The notes under the pieces are model-generated. The model searched no databases. It worked only from the letters and a program-made list of their open reading frames with translations, and had not been told where the DNA came from. Of a DNA stretch of 32,498 nucleotides, positions 9,201 through 19,758 are shown one piece after another (position 1 is the stretch's first letter; every line of letters begins with the position of its first letter). The DNA is from Cetobacterium ceti (GTDB taxonomy: Bacteria; Fusobacteriota; Fusobacteriia; Fusobacteriales; Fusobacteriaceae): positions 1 to 32,498 of the forward strand of contig NZ_FUWX01000020.1 in the NCBI RefSeq assembly GCF_900167275.1, in the 5' to 3' direction. The position numbers were made by a program, and so were the translations under genes.

Positions 9201-9400
9201 ATTCTTTTACTTACTAAATCTGCCATTTGTTTAGCTGTTGCCCCAGGCCATTGGGTAGTTATCAAGGCCACTTTTACTGTAAATCCTGGGTCTTCTGCTT
9301 TTTCAGATCTTTCATAGCAAATATATCCAAAGACCAACATTAAAATAACTAAAATATATGCAGTGACCTTATTGTCTATGGTCCATTTTGTTATTTTCAT
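6224..9400 (-). CDS. RND-family efflux pump, inner membrane transporter (AcrB/MexB superfamily)
   Basis: The 1058-residue protein has the RND layout: an N-terminal transmembrane helix (about 12-29), a large periplasmic porter/docking loop, helices 2-6 (about 338-480), a helix near 525-545, a second periplasmic loop and the final helices (about 880-1045). In helix 4 the proton-relay pair that is Asp-Asp in AcrB reads Asp402-Asn403 (GMLVDNAVV). The AcrB helix-10 lysine position reads GVVLNHAII, with Leu near residue 953. The DN/VLN pattern places it outside the classical HAE-1 drug pumps, in one of the broader RND groups. Substrate is unknown. The ATG abuts the TAG stop of the adaptor gene, so the two are co-translated, and the operon ends in a strong terminator. 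Confidence 0.95.
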   Translation of the reverse strand: MKITKWTIDNKVTAYILVILMLVFGYICYERSEKAEDPGFTVKVALITTQWPGATAKQMADLVSKRIADQVQSMDSLDYVNSKNLDGVSNVYVNIKSEYRDLKPVWQELRDRINTFVIPTLPQGVQKPMINTFFGDVYGTLMTISGDGYSYDNLYKVAENLKETLLFSVPEIGRIDISGVQKPVIYVKIDNKRLANSGITMENLVQSLNSLNVIIPSGDVVNNGSRLFLIPSGNFKNIDQIKNTVIANSKGTKSIYLKEIANVYKGYQDPSSYMVYYDGEPAITLGVALSSGQDILKMSAGIKKVMKEYKAKLPVGLEIGTIYYQPDLVQDKVSAFIVNLFQAIGTIIVVMLVFLGLRSGIIVAALTPTSIAFTLIGLYYMGYGINQITLAGLIIALGMLVDNAVVMSENIMVLMQNGKSRMDACIESSKTLAIPLLVSSLTTITAFSPIILNKQDMGQFVGPLTIVVLLALMGSWLINQTFIPLLCYDFLKVKKGDELNLDSKPYLIYRKTLIKMLKYKKTSIVITIVSFIFGLWLFTFIPGNFMPESTDPVMSTYIRMPKGTSIEKTKEVTMDLSNFIRKNYATGPQEPLSPTLWDWITTGGTTKRYKNPGVISWGSFIGGGAPKYSTGYTPEARLPEYSYTMYNLTDYKLRNKISSEVNQYMEKKYPDIDIVSKGMGSGVSLEKDLGYQFISNDPAMLKKISQEVKAKLASIEGTRAISDNWGNDVPRVHIDIDQNKARKYGFTSQNIGQTLQFALQGYPATVFKDFSAPPQNTAIPVTLRGTDSYKDNLVGLEGMEVMSPNGKFVPLKQIANISVKYSPNFVYTRNISYAVEINAALKNGYASKGINNQMTPWIQAKLKEWGPGVKYKLSGIEKTSSENEGALFASVPLALMIMFILVIGQFNSVRKGLCIMLVIPLSLLGIAIGLLLTGTDLGFMAIVGIISLAGVVLNHAIILVDKMTIAKEVDGLDDQNAVVCGCQSRLRPIFLTVATTLAGLMPLYFFGGPLFQPLAVVLIFGLATDTVLALGIIPVIYSIFYKIDFKDYKYDSSIGTNI

Positions 9401-10504
9401 CTAGTTTTCCTCCTTTAGAGGAACACCAACTTTTTCCCCACTTTGTAACCTTCCAGCTCCCATAGAAACTATATATTCTCCAGGATTTAGTCCCTCTAAA
9501 ACTTCTATCCCAGTATTGGTAACAGCCCCTGTTTTTATTATTCTTTTTTCTGCTATTCCCTCTTGATTTTTTATATCCTTAATTACAAAAATAAATTGAT
9601 TTCCTGTGAAATCTTTTTGCACTGCACTTAAAGGAATAACAACTATTTTTTTCTTAGTTTGATGAAGATTTACATCTAAACTAACTTCAGCCGTCATACC
9701 TGCTCTTAATCCCACAGGAGAAGATACTAATTCAGCTTTAACTGGATATGTGTTTCCAAATCCACTTGATACTGTACTTATATTTCTTATTTCTCCTTTA
9801 ATAGGTTCTCCTTTTACCGAATCAATTGCTATAGTAACTGGTTCTCCTATTTTTAAAAGAGATACAACTGATTCTGATACATTAAATTCAACATACTCTT
9901 TTCCACTTGTATTCAATGTAAATATTACATTTTGTGGACTTACAACTTGATTTACCTCTGTTTCAACACTACCTATTGTTCCATCTGCAGGAGCTAATAG
10001 TTTTGTATATCCCAATTGTATTTTAGAATATTGAACCTGTTTTTCTAAAGCTACAACACTTGACACCCCTGACTCATAATTAGCTAAAGCACTTTGGAAT
10101 TGTGCTTTTGAAATACTATTTTCTAAATATAATACTTTACTACGTTCATAATTGGCCTTAGAATCGGCTAATAAAGCTTGACCCTTGTGTAAATCTGCCA
10201 AAGCCTGTTGATATTTTACTAGATACTCTGTATTATCTAATTTTGCTAAAATTTGACCTTTTTTTACAGAATCTCCAATATCCACATATTTATCTATCAT
10301 AGTTCCAGAAACTCTAAAACTTAATTTAGATAAAGCCTCTGATTTAACTATTCCTGAATAACTTCTTTCTATTACATTATCTGTTGAAATAACTTGTTCA
10401 TAAACTACAGGTCTCAAGGGTAAATCAAGTGGGTATTTATCTTTTTCCTTCCCACAACTTGCCAATGCTCCTATTATTAATATTCCCAAAATAAACCTCT
10501 TCAT
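9401..10504 (-). CDS. Periplasmic adaptor (membrane fusion) lipoprotein of the RND pump
   Basis: The 367-residue adaptor bridges the RND pump and the outer membrane factor. A lipoprotein signal ends in the lipobox LASC, giving a lipidated N-terminal Cys17. The chain then shows a lipoyl/barrel-sandwich half (about 50-75, motif VDIGDSVKKGQILAKLDN), an alpha-helical hairpin (about 85-155), the second lipoyl half (KLLAPADGTIGS), a beta-barrel and a membrane-proximal domain. This order is standard for the HlyD_D23/AcrA group. It is the middle gene of a three-gene operon, eight bases after the TolC-like gene and directly joined to the pump gene. Confidence 0.94.
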   Translation of the reverse strand: MKRFILGILIIGALASCGKEKDKYPLDLPLRPVVYEQVISTDNVIERSYSGIVKSEALSKLSFRVSGTMIDKYVDIGDSVKKGQILAKLDNTEYLVKYQQALADLHKGQALLADSKANYERSKVLYLENSISKAQFQSALANYESGVSSVVALEKQVQYSKIQLGYTKLLAPADGTIGSVETEVNQVVSPQNVIFTLNTSGKEYVEFNVSESVVSLLKIGEPVTIAIDSVKGEPIKGEIRNISTVSSGFGNTYPVKAELVSSPVGLRAGMTAEVSLDVNLHQTKKKIVVIPLSAVQKDFTGNQFIFVIKDIKNQEGIAEKRIIKTGAVTNTGIEVLEGLNPGEYIVSMGAGRLQSGEKVGVPLKEEN

Positions 10505-10512
10505 TTTTCCTC

Positions 10513-12780
10513 CTAATTCATTATACTTTCTAACTTATTTATAATCGCTTGTCTTTCTAATGGTGTTTTTGTTATAGTATAATCTCCATATAAATTTTCT
10601 AATTTTACAGCCGAGTTAAACATATTGTAATTAGCAATTACATGATTTAATTGAGCTGCTAATGTGGAGTTTTGAGCATCTAATAAATCTGTTATTGTTC
10701 CATTTCCTGCAGCATATAAATTACTTACTATTTTTAAGTTCTTTTCTGCTGAAGTTGCTGATACTTCGCTAGTATAAGATTGAATATAATCAGTTAAAAG
10801 CTTAGTAAATGTTTGAGATACATTTTGAGCTATTTCATTATTTAACTCTTTCTTTTTATAACTTAGGGATTCAATTTGTTTTTCGATCATTTTTCTTTGT
10901 TCAATAGTTTCTCCACCTTGAATAAGAGGTAATGTTATTGCTACTCCACCTTGCCAGTATTCACTAGGTCCATGAACATTTGAATTTTCTCCCCATGGAG
11001 TTATTATATTATTTTTATTATATTGTCCAAATGCTTCTATTGAAGGAATATATCTTTCTCTTCCTGCAGCAGTATACTCTCTTTTTTTAATATTAATGTT
11101 ATTTTCAACATTTTCTAAATTTTCTGAGTTTTCTACAGCTCCATTTATTAAGAAGTTTAAAAGTTTATTTGTTCCTGAAGAACCATAAGCATATTTTTTC
11201 AAGAAATCTTTTCCCATAACAAAATCTTGGGAAATTTTATTAAAGTTTTCATAGGTATAAGAGTTATCAATAGGATAATTTAATAATCTATTTAAAGATG
11301 CTTCAGCTATTTTTATTTGTCCTTTAACTTCAGCTATATTTGAAAGTGCACTTGATAGACTTGACTCTAATCTATACACATCTTGAGCTCCACTAGCTCC
11401 TACCTTATAGTTTACTCTAGCAACATTTAAAGATTCCTTAACAACTTTATAGTTGCTTTCTTGTATTTTTAATTGAGCATTTAATTGTAAAATATTTAAA
11501 TAAGTTGATGCCACATAATAAATTGTATCTTTTTTAGCCTGTTCATATGCAGCTTGAGAATTTTTAAGTTGTTGTTTTTGAATATATACATTAGCATTAA
11601 TTTGATCATTGAATATAACTTGTGATAATTTTACATAGGAATTAACACTATTTTCTGGTTTATTCATAGGAATACTTGTAATATCCTTATCTAATCTATT
11701 ATATTGAGCATTTAAAGATAGTTGTGGTAATCTTTTACTATTTGCCACTCCCACATTATAAATAAAACTTTCCATTGTATTTCTAGCAGACAATAAATTA
11801 TTATTTGCTATTAATGCTCTATTTATAGCTTCTTTAAAACCTAAATATTGTTTTTTCTCCTCATTTTTATTTAGTTCTTGAATATTTTGTAAAAATAAAA
11901 GACTTGGATAACAATCAATTTCATTTCCTATATCCATATTATAGAAAATTGTTTTTTTAATATCTCCAATTTCCCCTATTAAATTTCTTTTATTTTTAGT
12001 TTTATATAACATATAACTTAAAGCTCCACCTCTAAGCCTTCTATCAATTTCACTTCTTAAATCATAACCCATAAGGGATTTTTTATTTAATGCTGAACTA
12101 AAATCAATTGTAAATGTTGGTAATTTCATTTGGTTTGCTAAAGCCAAGGGTTTTGCCCCATATTGTCCATAAGAAATTAGATAAAGTCCATCTACAGTTT
12201 TTAAAATATTTCTCATATTTTCTTCTGAAGTATTTTCAGTTATTATTTCCACTGGCATATTTTCTTTTTTAAATAATTTTTTTATTCCAGCTATTTTTTC
12301 TTCACTATTATTTAAAGTAGGAACAAATACTCCTAATTTTTTCATAGGTTTTAACTCTTTTAAAAGTTTTACATCCTCTTGCACATTAAATTTACCTGTA
12401 ATATAGTTTACATTTTTGTACTTTAATAAATTATTCTCCTTTAAAAATCCAAAAGGAAAGGAATAAAATTTATTCTTACTTTTTAATTTTAGATTTTGGG
12501 GAATTTCATAGGTTAAAACAAATATTCCATTAATTTCAGGATTCTTTTCTAACTTTGAAAGTTCCTCTTTAAAATTATTATTTTCAACAACATATGTCTT
12601 TAATATTTTTGGCTCATAATTAGTTCCTGCAAAATTTAGATTTAGCTCTTTTTCTAGCTTTTTTTCCATTCCAGAGGATACCTCTGATTTATCTAGCAAC
12701 ACACCTACTCCTAAAGTTTTACAAAAAACTTCGACCGAGCTTACAAAAATGAATAAAAACAAAACACACACTCTTTTCAT
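10513..12780 (-). CDS. TolC-like outer membrane efflux protein with an N-terminal substrate-binding-like domain
   Basis: The protein has 755 residues, whereas TolC-family channels are usually about 420-500. A signal peptide covers about 1-20. Residues about 22-290 form an alpha/beta region with alternating strands and helices (KKLGVFVPT, VDGLYLISYGQYG, LPTFTIDFSSALN) that resembles the periplasmic ABC substrate-binding (ABC_sub_bind, type I) fold. Residues about 313-755 carry two outer membrane efflux repeats with the long coiled-coil helices of TolC (GFKEAINRALIANNNLLSAR at the start). A GGGAG site precedes the ATG. A possible -10 (TATAGT) lies upstream without a clear -35. It is the first gene of the operon. 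The domain assignment of the N-terminal part is from pattern only; the TolC part is certain. Confidence 0.9.
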   Translation of the reverse strand: MKRVCVLFLFIFVSSVEVFCKTLGVGVLLDKSEVSSGMEKKLEKELNLNFAGTNYEPKILKTYVVENNNFKEELSKLEKNPEINGIFVLTYEIPQNLKLKSKNKFYSFPFGFLKENNLLKYKNVNYITGKFNVQEDVKLLKELKPMKKLGVFVPTLNNSEEKIAGIKKLFKKENMPVEIITENTSEENMRNILKTVDGLYLISYGQYGAKPLALANQMKLPTFTIDFSSALNKKSLMGYDLRSEIDRRLRGGALSYMLYKTKNKRNLIGEIGDIKKTIFYNMDIGNEIDCYPSLLFLQNIQELNKNEEKKQYLGFKEAINRALIANNNLLSARNTMESFIYNVGVANSKRLPQLSLNAQYNRLDKDITSIPMNKPENSVNSYVKLSQVIFNDQINANVYIQKQQLKNSQAAYEQAKKDTIYYVASTYLNILQLNAQLKIQESNYKVVKESLNVARVNYKVGASGAQDVYRLESSLSSALSNIAEVKGQIKIAEASLNRLLNYPIDNSYTYENFNKISQDFVMGKDFLKKYAYGSSGTNKLLNFLINGAVENSENLENVENNINIKKREYTAAGRERYIPSIEAFGQYNKNNIITPWGENSNVHGPSEYWQGGVAITLPLIQGGETIEQRKMIEKQIESLSYKKKELNNEIAQNVSQTFTKLLTDYIQSYTSEVSATSAEKNLKIVSNLYAAGNGTITDLLDAQNSTLAAQLNHVIANYNMFNSAVKLENLYGDYTITKTPLERQAIINKLESIMN

Positions 12781-12853
12781 AAATCACACTCCCAAGAAAT
12801 TTTTCGCTACTAAATACTATACTATATTCCTTTCTTTCATCCTTGAAAAAAAA

Positions 12854-12874
12854 AACCTAGGATTAACCTAGGCT
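12854..12874 (-). terminator. Intrinsic terminator after eno
   Basis: CCTAGG arms (12856-12861 and 12867-12872) around a five-base loop, with flanking A/T pairs, run into ten T residues on the minus strand. It separates pyk-eno from the efflux operon. Confidence 0.92.
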
Positions 12875-12902
12875 TTTTTTAATTTAAATCATATATTTTT
12901 AA

Positions 12903-14234
<1,332 letters not shown>

Positions 14235-14261
14235 TCAATATCCTATGGAATAATTATTTTA

Positions 14262-15671
14262 CTACTTTATTTTCATAACTTTTAAAGCGTTACTTGTACC
14301 TGATTTAAATACTTTTTCTCCACATGTAGCAACTACTATATCATTTTCCATTGCTAATCCTAATTCTTTAGCTTTTACTTCTGATAATTTGTAAAACTCT
14401 TCTAATGTTTGAGCTGTTGTATCTAAACAAGGAATAACACCCTTAGTTAATACTAACTGATTTGCAGTTTTCTCATTATTTGTTATAGCTAAAATCATTG
14501 CAGTTGGGAAATACTTTCTAATAGCCTTTGCAGCTCTTCCTGATTGTGTTCCAACTACGATTAATTTTGCATCTAATGTTTCAGCTACATCTACAGTTCC
14601 TCTTGCAATTGCCTCTGTAATTGTCGCATTTGATTCTACTTCAAATTCAAAGGCTACCATTGGATCTGTTTTCTTAGCTATTTTTGCCATTACTGTTACA
14701 GCTTCTACTGGATATTTACCCTTAGCTGTTTCTCCAGATAACATTACTGCATCTGTACCATCTAAAATTGCATTTGCAACGTCTGTTGCTTCTGCTCTTG
14801 TAGGTCTAGGATTTTTTATCATTGAATCTAACATTTGAGTAGCTGTAATAACTACTTTTCCTGCTAGGTTACATTTCTCTATCATCATCTTTTGTGCAAA
14901 TGGAACTTCTTCTACTGGAATTTCTACTCCTAAGTCTCCCCTTGCAACCATAATTCCATCAGATAACTCTAAAATTTCATCAAAATTATCTAATCCCTCT
15001 TGGTTCTCTATTTTAGAAATTATTTTTATATCTTTTCCACCGTTTTCATCTAAAACTCTTCTTACTTCTCTTACGTCATCAGCTTTTCTAATAAATGAAG
15101 CTGCTACAAAATCTACATTTTGCTCACAACCAAATTTTAAATCCATTATATCTTTTTCTGCTAATGCTGGTAATTGTACTGCAACATTTGGTAGATTTAC
15201 ACCTTTATTTTCTCCTAAATCTCCATTGTTCTTTACTATACATCTTACTTCATTTCCTACTATTTCTTTAACTTCCATTCCAATTAAACCATCATCTAAT
15301 AAAACAATGTTTCCAGGTTTAAGGTCATCTACTAATCCAGCATAAGTAACTGCAACTATTTTGTTATTTCCAATTACAGTTTTATCTGTAGTGATTGTAA
15401 ACTCTTGACCAGCTGTTAAAGGTACGTCATTTCCACCCTCTAATTTTATAGTTCTAATTTCAGGTCCTTTTGTATCAAGTAATACAGCAGCTCTTTTTCC
15501 TGTTAAAGCCATAGCTTCTTTTAAATTTTTGATTCTATTTCCATGCTCTTCATAATCTCCATGGGAAAAGTTTAATCTCATTACATTCATTCCAGATTTT
15601 AATAACTCTGCTAAAACCTCTACATTTTCAGTTTTAGGTCCAATCGTACAAACAATTTTCGTCTTTTTCAC
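14262..15671 (-). CDS. pyk: Pyruvate kinase
   Basis: This 469-residue enzyme makes pyruvate and ATP from phosphoenolpyruvate and ADP. The N-terminal KIVCTIGPK, the active-site RLNFSHG (32-38, with the K+/phosphate ligands R32, N34 and S36), [16 protein letters not shown] with its catalytic lysine, [10 protein letters not shown] and a C-terminal allosteric domain are present, with no extra PEP-utiliser domain. The start codon is GTG, preceded by GGGGTGAT. No alternative in-frame ATG fits the family N-terminus. A promoter lies at 15758-15786, leaving a leader of about 80 bases. It is the first gene of pyk-eno. Confidence 0.97.
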   Translation of the reverse strand: MKKTKIVCTIGPKTENVEVLAELLKSGMNVMRLNFSHGDYEEHGNRIKNLKEAMALTGKRAAVLLDTKGPEIRTIKLEGGNDVPLTAGQEFTITTDKTVIGNNKIVAVTYAGLVDDLKPGNIVLLDDGLIGMEVKEIVGNEVRCIVKNNGDLGENKGVNLPNVAVQLPALAEKDIMDLKFGCEQNVDFVAASFIRKADDVREVRRVLDENGGKDIKIISKIENQEGLDNFDEILELSDGIMVARGDLGVEIPVEEVPFAQKMMIEKCNLAGKVVITATQMLDSMIKNPRPTRAEATDVANAILDGTDAVMLSGETAKGKYPVEAVTVMAKIAKKTDPMVAFEFEVESNATITEAIARGTVDVAETLDAKLIVVGTQSGRAAKAIRKYFPTAMILAITNNEKTANQLVLTKGVIPCLDTTAQTLEEFYKLSEVKAKELGLAMENDIVVATCGEKVFKSGTSNALKVMKIK

Positions 15672-15757
15672 AATATCACCCCAAAAAAATTTTCTTAAAT
15701 ATTTATATAAAATTTCTATTCTTTTTCTTTCTTTTTTTGTATATCTTCTTACATCAA

Positions 15758-15786
15758 AGTTTATCCAATTACTAGTCCAATGTCAA
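15758..15786 (-). promoter_or_regulatory. Promoter for pyk-eno
   Basis: TTGACA (15781-15786) is a perfect -35. TAAACT (15758-15763) lies 17 bases downstream on the minus strand and is a moderate -10. The leader to the GTG start is purine-rich and AT-rich, with no obvious operator or hairpin. Confidence 0.72.
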
Positions 15787-15871
15787 GATTACTAAAGATC
15801 ATTTTTTAACCTTTTTTAGCTCGATTCTTTCCACCATCTAATACTAAGTACTAGAACTATTGAAATAAAAA

Positions 15872-15894
15872 AAGACCTGTTTAAAACAGGTCTT
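15872..15894 (-). terminator. Intrinsic terminator after hppA
   Basis: AAGACCTGTTT and AACAGGTCTT pair with a very short AT loop, and the minus strand continues with seven T. It starts ten bases after the hppA stop codon. Confidence 0.95.
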
Positions 15895-15903
15895 GTATAA
15901 TTT

Positions 15904-17880
15904 TTATACAAATAAAGGAACCAAAACTAAAGATACTATACTCATTAATTTAATAAGTATGTTTAAAGCTGGTCCTGAAGTATCCTTAAATGGATCTCCT
16001 ACTGTATCTCCTACAACAGCTGCCTTATGTCTATCGGAACCTTTTCCATCTCCCTTATATCCAGCTTCTATCTGTTTTTTAGCGTTATCCCAAGCTCCAC
16101 CAGCATTGGCCATCATTATAGCCATTAAAATACCTGAAACTAAAGATCCTGCTAAAAGTCCTCCTAAAGCAAGGGGAGACCAAAGTCCAACTACAACTGG
16201 TGCTAACACAGCTAATACTCCTGGCACTAACATCTCTTTTAAAGATGATTTTGTAGAAATTTCTACACATCTTCTATAATCAGGTTTTGTTGTTTTATCC
16301 ATAATTCCAGGAATTTCTCTAAACTGTCTTCTCACCTCTTCAACCATTTCCATAGCAGCCTTTCCTACTGCTGTCATTGTAAGAGCAGAGAATAAAAATG
16401 TTAACATTCCACCTATAAATAATCCCACAATTACCTCTGGATTTATAATATCTAAAGTTATAAACTCTTGTGTTTTCATTTGCAATGCTTCCTTATATGC
16501 TGCAAATAAAGAAAGTGCTGTTAAAGCTGCTGATCCAATTGCAAATCCCTTTCCTACTGCTGCTGTAGAGTTTCCAACTGCATCTAACTTATCTGTACAC
16601 TCTCTTACTTCAGGAGGCAGCTCTGACATCTCTGCAATTCCTCCAGCATTATCTGCCACAGGTCCATAGGCATCAACTGCTACAACCATTCCTGTTGTTG
16701 AAAGCATTCCTACTGCTGCTATTGCAATTCCATATAGTCCACTAAAGGAATAGGCGATCATTATTGCTATACAAATTATAATTAAAGGTGCCACTGTAGA
16801 TTCCATTCCCACTGCTAATCCTTCGATTATAGTCGTTGCTGGTCCAGTTTTCGCAGCATCCGAAATTCTATTTACAGCCTTTTTTCCTGTATCTGTATAC
16901 AATCCTGTAAAATAAGCAATTCCTAGCCCTGCAACTAATCCTGCAACTATAGCATAGAAAATTCCCATTTCTAATCCCAAGTATTTTACAATTCCAAAGG
17001 ATCCTATTAAAGAAAGAAGTCCTGCTATTCTTGTTCCCATTTCTAATTTATGATAAACTTTTGTAGGGTCATCTGTTTTTACTGTTAATGTTGCTATTAT
17101 TGAAGCAATTATTCCAAAGGATGATATTAATAAAGGAGCTAGCATATACTCTTTACCCATTGTATATCCTATTGCTAAGGTCGCTATTATTGATCCTACA
17201 TAGGACTCAAATAAATCTGCTCCCATTCCTGCAACGTCTCCAACATTATCTCCAACATTATCTGCTATTGTAGCTGGGTTTCTTGGATCATCCTCAGGTA
17301 TTCCTGCTTCAACCTTTCCAACTAAATCTGCACCAACGTCAGCTGCCTTTGTATAAATTCCTCCTCCAACTCTTGCAAAAAGTGCTATAGAAGAAGCTCC
17401 CATTCCAAATCCTGTTATTATTTCAATGTTCCAATCGAATATAATAATCATTAAAGTAAGTCCTAACATTCCTAGACCTACAACTGAAAGTCCCATTACA
17501 GCTCCACCTGAAAAGGCAACTTCAAGAGCCTTAGATAAGCCCCCTTCCTTAGCAGCTATAGCCGTTCTTCCATTAGCTTTTGTAGCTATTCTCATACCAA
17601 TATTTCCAGCTAAAGCTGAAGTACAAGCTCCAATAATAAATGTTACTGCCACCATTGGATTTAAGAAGATTCCTAATAAAATACCAACAGCTAATACAAA
17701 CCAAACTAAAATTTTGTACTCAGCACTTAAAAAGGCCATTGCACCCTCTCTAATTGCCTCTGTAATCTCTTCTACTTTCGGAACATCGATGTGAAAACTT
17801 TGAACCTTTTTAGAGTAAAACCAAGATGCTATAAGAGCTACAAGTCCTCCAACGATCCCAAAATACATCATTTGCTCCAT
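15904..17880 (-). CDS. hppA: Membrane-bound ion-translocating pyrophosphatase (K+-dependent type)
   Basis: This integral membrane enzyme of 658 residues hydrolyses pyrophosphate and pumps H+ and/or Na+. It has about 15-16 hydrophobic helices. The substrate-site segment has [11 protein letters not shown] (181-191), [19 protein letters not shown] (197-215) and DLFESYVGS with Glu225. [11 protein letters not shown] carries Ala where K+-independent enzymes carry Lys, which points to K+ dependence. The FESYVGS glutamate is compatible with the Na+-pumping or K+-dependent H+-pumping groups, so the ion cannot be decided by eye. It is a single-gene unit with its own promoter and terminator, downstream of apbE. 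The GGGGGG ribosome binding site can be paired in read-through RNA (see the leader entry). Confidence 0.97.
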   Translation of the reverse strand: MEQMMYFGIVGGLVALIASWFYSKKVQSFHIDVPKVEEITEAIREGAMAFLSAEYKILVWFVLAVGILLGIFLNPMVAVTFIIGACTSALAGNIGMRIATKANGRTAIAAKEGGLSKALEVAFSGGAVMGLSVVGLGMLGLTLMIIIFDWNIEIITGFGMGASSIALFARVGGGIYTKAADVGADLVGKVEAGIPEDDPRNPATIADNVGDNVGDVAGMGADLFESYVGSIIATLAIGYTMGKEYMLAPLLISSFGIIASIIATLTVKTDDPTKVYHKLEMGTRIAGLLSLIGSFGIVKYLGLEMGIFYAIVAGLVAGLGIAYFTGLYTDTGKKAVNRISDAAKTGPATTIIEGLAVGMESTVAPLIIICIAIMIAYSFSGLYGIAIAAVGMLSTTGMVVAVDAYGPVADNAGGIAEMSELPPEVRECTDKLDAVGNSTAAVGKGFAIGSAALTALSLFAAYKEALQMKTQEFITLDIINPEVIVGLFIGGMLTFLFSALTMTAVGKAAMEMVEEVRRQFREIPGIMDKTTKPDYRRCVEISTKSSLKEMLVPGVLAVLAPVVVGLWSPLALGGLLAGSLVSGILMAIMMANAGGAWDNAKKQIEAGYKGDGKGSDRHKAAVVGDTVGDPFKDTSGPALNILIKLMSIVSLVLVPLFV

Positions 17881-17882
17881 TT

Positions 17883-17951
17883 TTACCCCCCTGCATTTTT
17901 TTAGTAGTGCTACAAGTATAGTTTATGATTCCTATATTTTCAAGGGGGTAA
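17883..17951 (-). promoter_or_regulatory. hppA leader inverted repeat that can mask the ribosome binding site
   Basis: TTACCCCCTTG (at 17941-17951) is complementary over 11 positions, with one G-U pair, to CAGGGGGGTAA (at 17883-17893). The second arm is the hppA Shine-Dalgarno region, five bases before the ATG. The first arm lies upstream of the predicted hppA start point and overlaps its -35 box. Only RNA reading through from apbE would therefore contain both arms. A role in keeping read-through RNA untranslated is inference. Confidence 0.55.
17915..17943 (-). promoter_or_regulatory. Promoter for hppA
   Basis: TTGAAA (17938-17943) and TATACT (17915-17920) are separated by 17 bases on the minus strand, each with five of six consensus positions. 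The predicted start is about 17908, giving a leader of about 28 bases. Confidence 0.85.
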
Positions 17952-17960
17952 GAGTAAATT

Positions 17961-18953
17961 TTATTTTACTTTTTCATATTTAAAGTTTTTACTAGTAACT
18001 ATTTCACTGTTTGCCTTGACAATTAAAACTTCTATATTTTTATGAGCATTTACATAATTTAATATATCATCTATCGGCATTAGAAAAAATGCTGTGGAAT
18101 ACATATCAGCTTTAAAAGCATCATCTGTTATAACTACCACCATTTTTTTATCAGTTACAGGATATCCTGTACTTTTATCTAAAATATGATGGTATTTTTT
18201 CCCATGAATTTCTACAAAGGTTTGATAATCTCCAGAAACTCCCATACTTTCATTATTTAAAGATACTATTCCTATTATTTCTGAAAGATTATTAGGATCC
18301 TGTAGACCAACTCTCCATGGCTTATTTCCAGGTTTTTCTCCTATGGTAGTAATACTAGATATAGATGTTAAAAAGGCGCTTTTTATCCCCATTTTTATCA
18401 TTTTTTCTCTAGCTTCCTTTAAAGCATAGCCCTTTAAAAAAGATCCAGTATCTATCATTTCAACAGGAGCCTCTATTTTTAATTTATGACCATCTATTTT
18501 AACCTTGGAAAAGTCAATTTCTTTTTGTATTTTTTTAATAGCTTCACTTGATGGAACCTCAGTTACTTCATCGTCCTCAACAAATCCCCATAAATTTAAT
18601 AAAGGGGAAATAGTTACATCGTATTTCCCCTTTGACATTGTATATGCTTCATTAAGACTGTGTAAAAGAATAATTCCCTCATCATCTACTTCTACCTCCT
18701 TAGTAGGTGAAGTATTCAACTTATAAATTAAACTTCCTGGTCTTTTGCTATTAAATTTATCATCTATCCGTGCTATCTCTTGAAAAGCTGCATTTATAGC
18801 TTCTTTTCCTTCTTTAGGGTTATTATCATAGGCCATTATCTTAATATATGTTCCAAATAAAAACTTTTCTGCTTCTAGTTTCTGCATCTCTTTTTTTCCA
18901 CAAGCTGCAAACAATAAAACAAGTACCATTATAAGAGATAGTTTCTTAATCAT
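17961..18953 (-). CDS. apbE: FAD:protein FMN transferase, ApbE family lipoprotein
   Basis: This 330-residue enzyme attaches FMN to a Thr/Ser of target flavoproteins such as the Rnf/Nqr subunits, acting outside the cytoplasmic membrane. A lipoprotein signal ends in FAAC (Cys18). Family features are FGTYIKIMAY near the mature N-terminus, IDDKFNSKRPGS (the D-x-x-FS region), DTGSFLKGYALKEA (the G-x-x-KG-x-x flavin site), the HHILDKSTGYP segment and DDAFKADMYSTAFFLMP with a metal-binding Asp. No flavinylation target is encoded in the window. It starts three bases after rpoZ, the last gene of the yicC-gmk-rpoZ-apbE cluster, and no terminator is seen before the hppA promoter. Confidence 0.94.
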   Translation of the reverse strand: MIKKLSLIMVLVLLFAACGKKEMQKLEAEKFLFGTYIKIMAYDNNPKEGKEAINAAFQEIARIDDKFNSKRPGSLIYKLNTSPTKEVEVDDEGIILLHSLNEAYTMSKGKYDVTISPLLNLWGFVEDDEVTEVPSSEAIKKIQKEIDFSKVKIDGHKLKIEAPVEMIDTGSFLKGYALKEAREKMIKMGIKSAFLTSISSITTIGEKPGNKPWRVGLQDPNNLSEIIGIVSLNNESMGVSGDYQTFVEIHGKKYHHILDKSTGYPVTDKKMVVVITDDAFKADMYSTAFFLMPIDDILNYVNAHKNIEVLIVKANSEIVTSKNFKYEKVK

Positions 18954-18956
18954 AGA

Positions 18957-19166
18957 TTATTCGTTCTCCTCTTGGTATCCAAAAGTTAATTTATCTTCCA
19001 CGATTTCCTTAAAAGTTTTCTTAACTGCAGTATCTTTTTTCCCACATTTAACCAATAAAGGAGCTCCTTTTCCAATATCTCTAGCTCTTTTCCCAGCTGC
19101 GATTGTTAAAATATATTTATTTGGAATTTTTGCTAATAATTCATCATAAGTAATAACTTTTTTCAT
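18957..19166 (-). CDS. rpoZ: RNA polymerase omega subunit
   Basis: The 69-residue protein is the small assembly subunit of RNA polymerase, which wraps the beta' C-terminus. It has the omega signature: an N-terminal TYDELLAKIPNKYIL helix region and the AAGKRARDI core helix. Its start overlaps the gmk stop by one base (TAATG), so it is translationally coupled to gmk. The gmk-rpoZ pairing is widely conserved in bacteria and supports the assignment despite the short length. Confidence 0.92.
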   Translation of the reverse strand: MKKVITYDELLAKIPNKYILTIAAGKRARDIGKGAPLLVKCGKKDTAVKKTFKEIVEDKLTFGYQEENE

Positions 19167-19732
19167 TATTTTTCCTCCTGGTTTTTGTTTTTTATTATGT
19201 TAATAAGTTCTTCACAAGATCTTTCCACAGTATAGTTTATTATAGTAGTGTCATAATCCTTTTCAAACTCTAATTCTTTTAAAGAATTTTTAAGTCTTAA
19301 TTGAATAGTCTCTTCGCTATCTGTTTTTCTTCCTCTTAATCTATTTTCTAAATCTTCCTTAGTAGGTGTTTTAAAGAAAATTAAATTAGCCTCAGGATAT
19401 ACAGCTTTAACTTGTAATCCTCCTTGAACATCTATTTCAAGAATTACATTCTCTCCCTTAGATAATCTAGCCTCTACCTCAGATTTTAAAGTTCCATAGT
19501 AGTTTCCATGTACTGTTGCAAACTCTAAAAACTCTCCTTGGTCAATTTTATTTAAAAAATCTTCCTTAGTTAAGAAATAATAATCTCTTCCATGTTCCTC
19601 TCCAGTTCTAGGAGTTCTTGTTGTTGCTGAAGTTGCAAGGTTAATACCTAACATTTTTCTAACAAGTCTACATATAGTTGATTTCCCTGCTCCACTTGGA
19701 CCAGACACTATAAATAACTGTCCCTTACTCAT
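19166..19732 (-). CDS. gmk: Guanylate kinase
   Basis: This 188-residue enzyme phosphorylates GMP to GDP. The P-loop GPSGAGKST (11-19) is followed by the GMP-binding segment with TTRTPRTGEEHGRDYYF, the EFATVHGNYYGT region, and the lid segment RGRKTDSEE. Length is slightly below the usual 200-210 but nothing is missing. A GGAGAAAAAT site precedes the ATG. It lies 26 bases after yicC and overlaps rpoZ. Confidence 0.97.
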   Translation of the reverse strand: MSKGQLFIVSGPSGAGKSTICRLVRKMLGINLATSATTRTPRTGEEHGRDYYFLTKEDFLNKIDQGEFLEFATVHGNYYGTLKSEVEARLSKGENVILEIDVQGGLQVKAVYPEANLIFFKTPTKEDLENRLRGRKTDSEETIQLRLKNSLKELEFEKDYDTTIINYTVERSCEELINIIKNKNQEEK

Positions 19733-19758
19733 ATTTTTCTCCTTTTATCTCTATCCCT

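Noticed and set aside
15672-15865. Possible regulatory RNA in the 194-base gap before pyk
   Set aside because: Only the promoter and a purine-rich tract are visible; no stable structure or riboswitch motif was found.
16253-16266. Perfect 14-bp palindrome GTAGAAATTTCTAC inside hppA
   Set aside because: It is within conserved coding sequence and is explained by codon content; there are no copies elsewhere and no promoter context.
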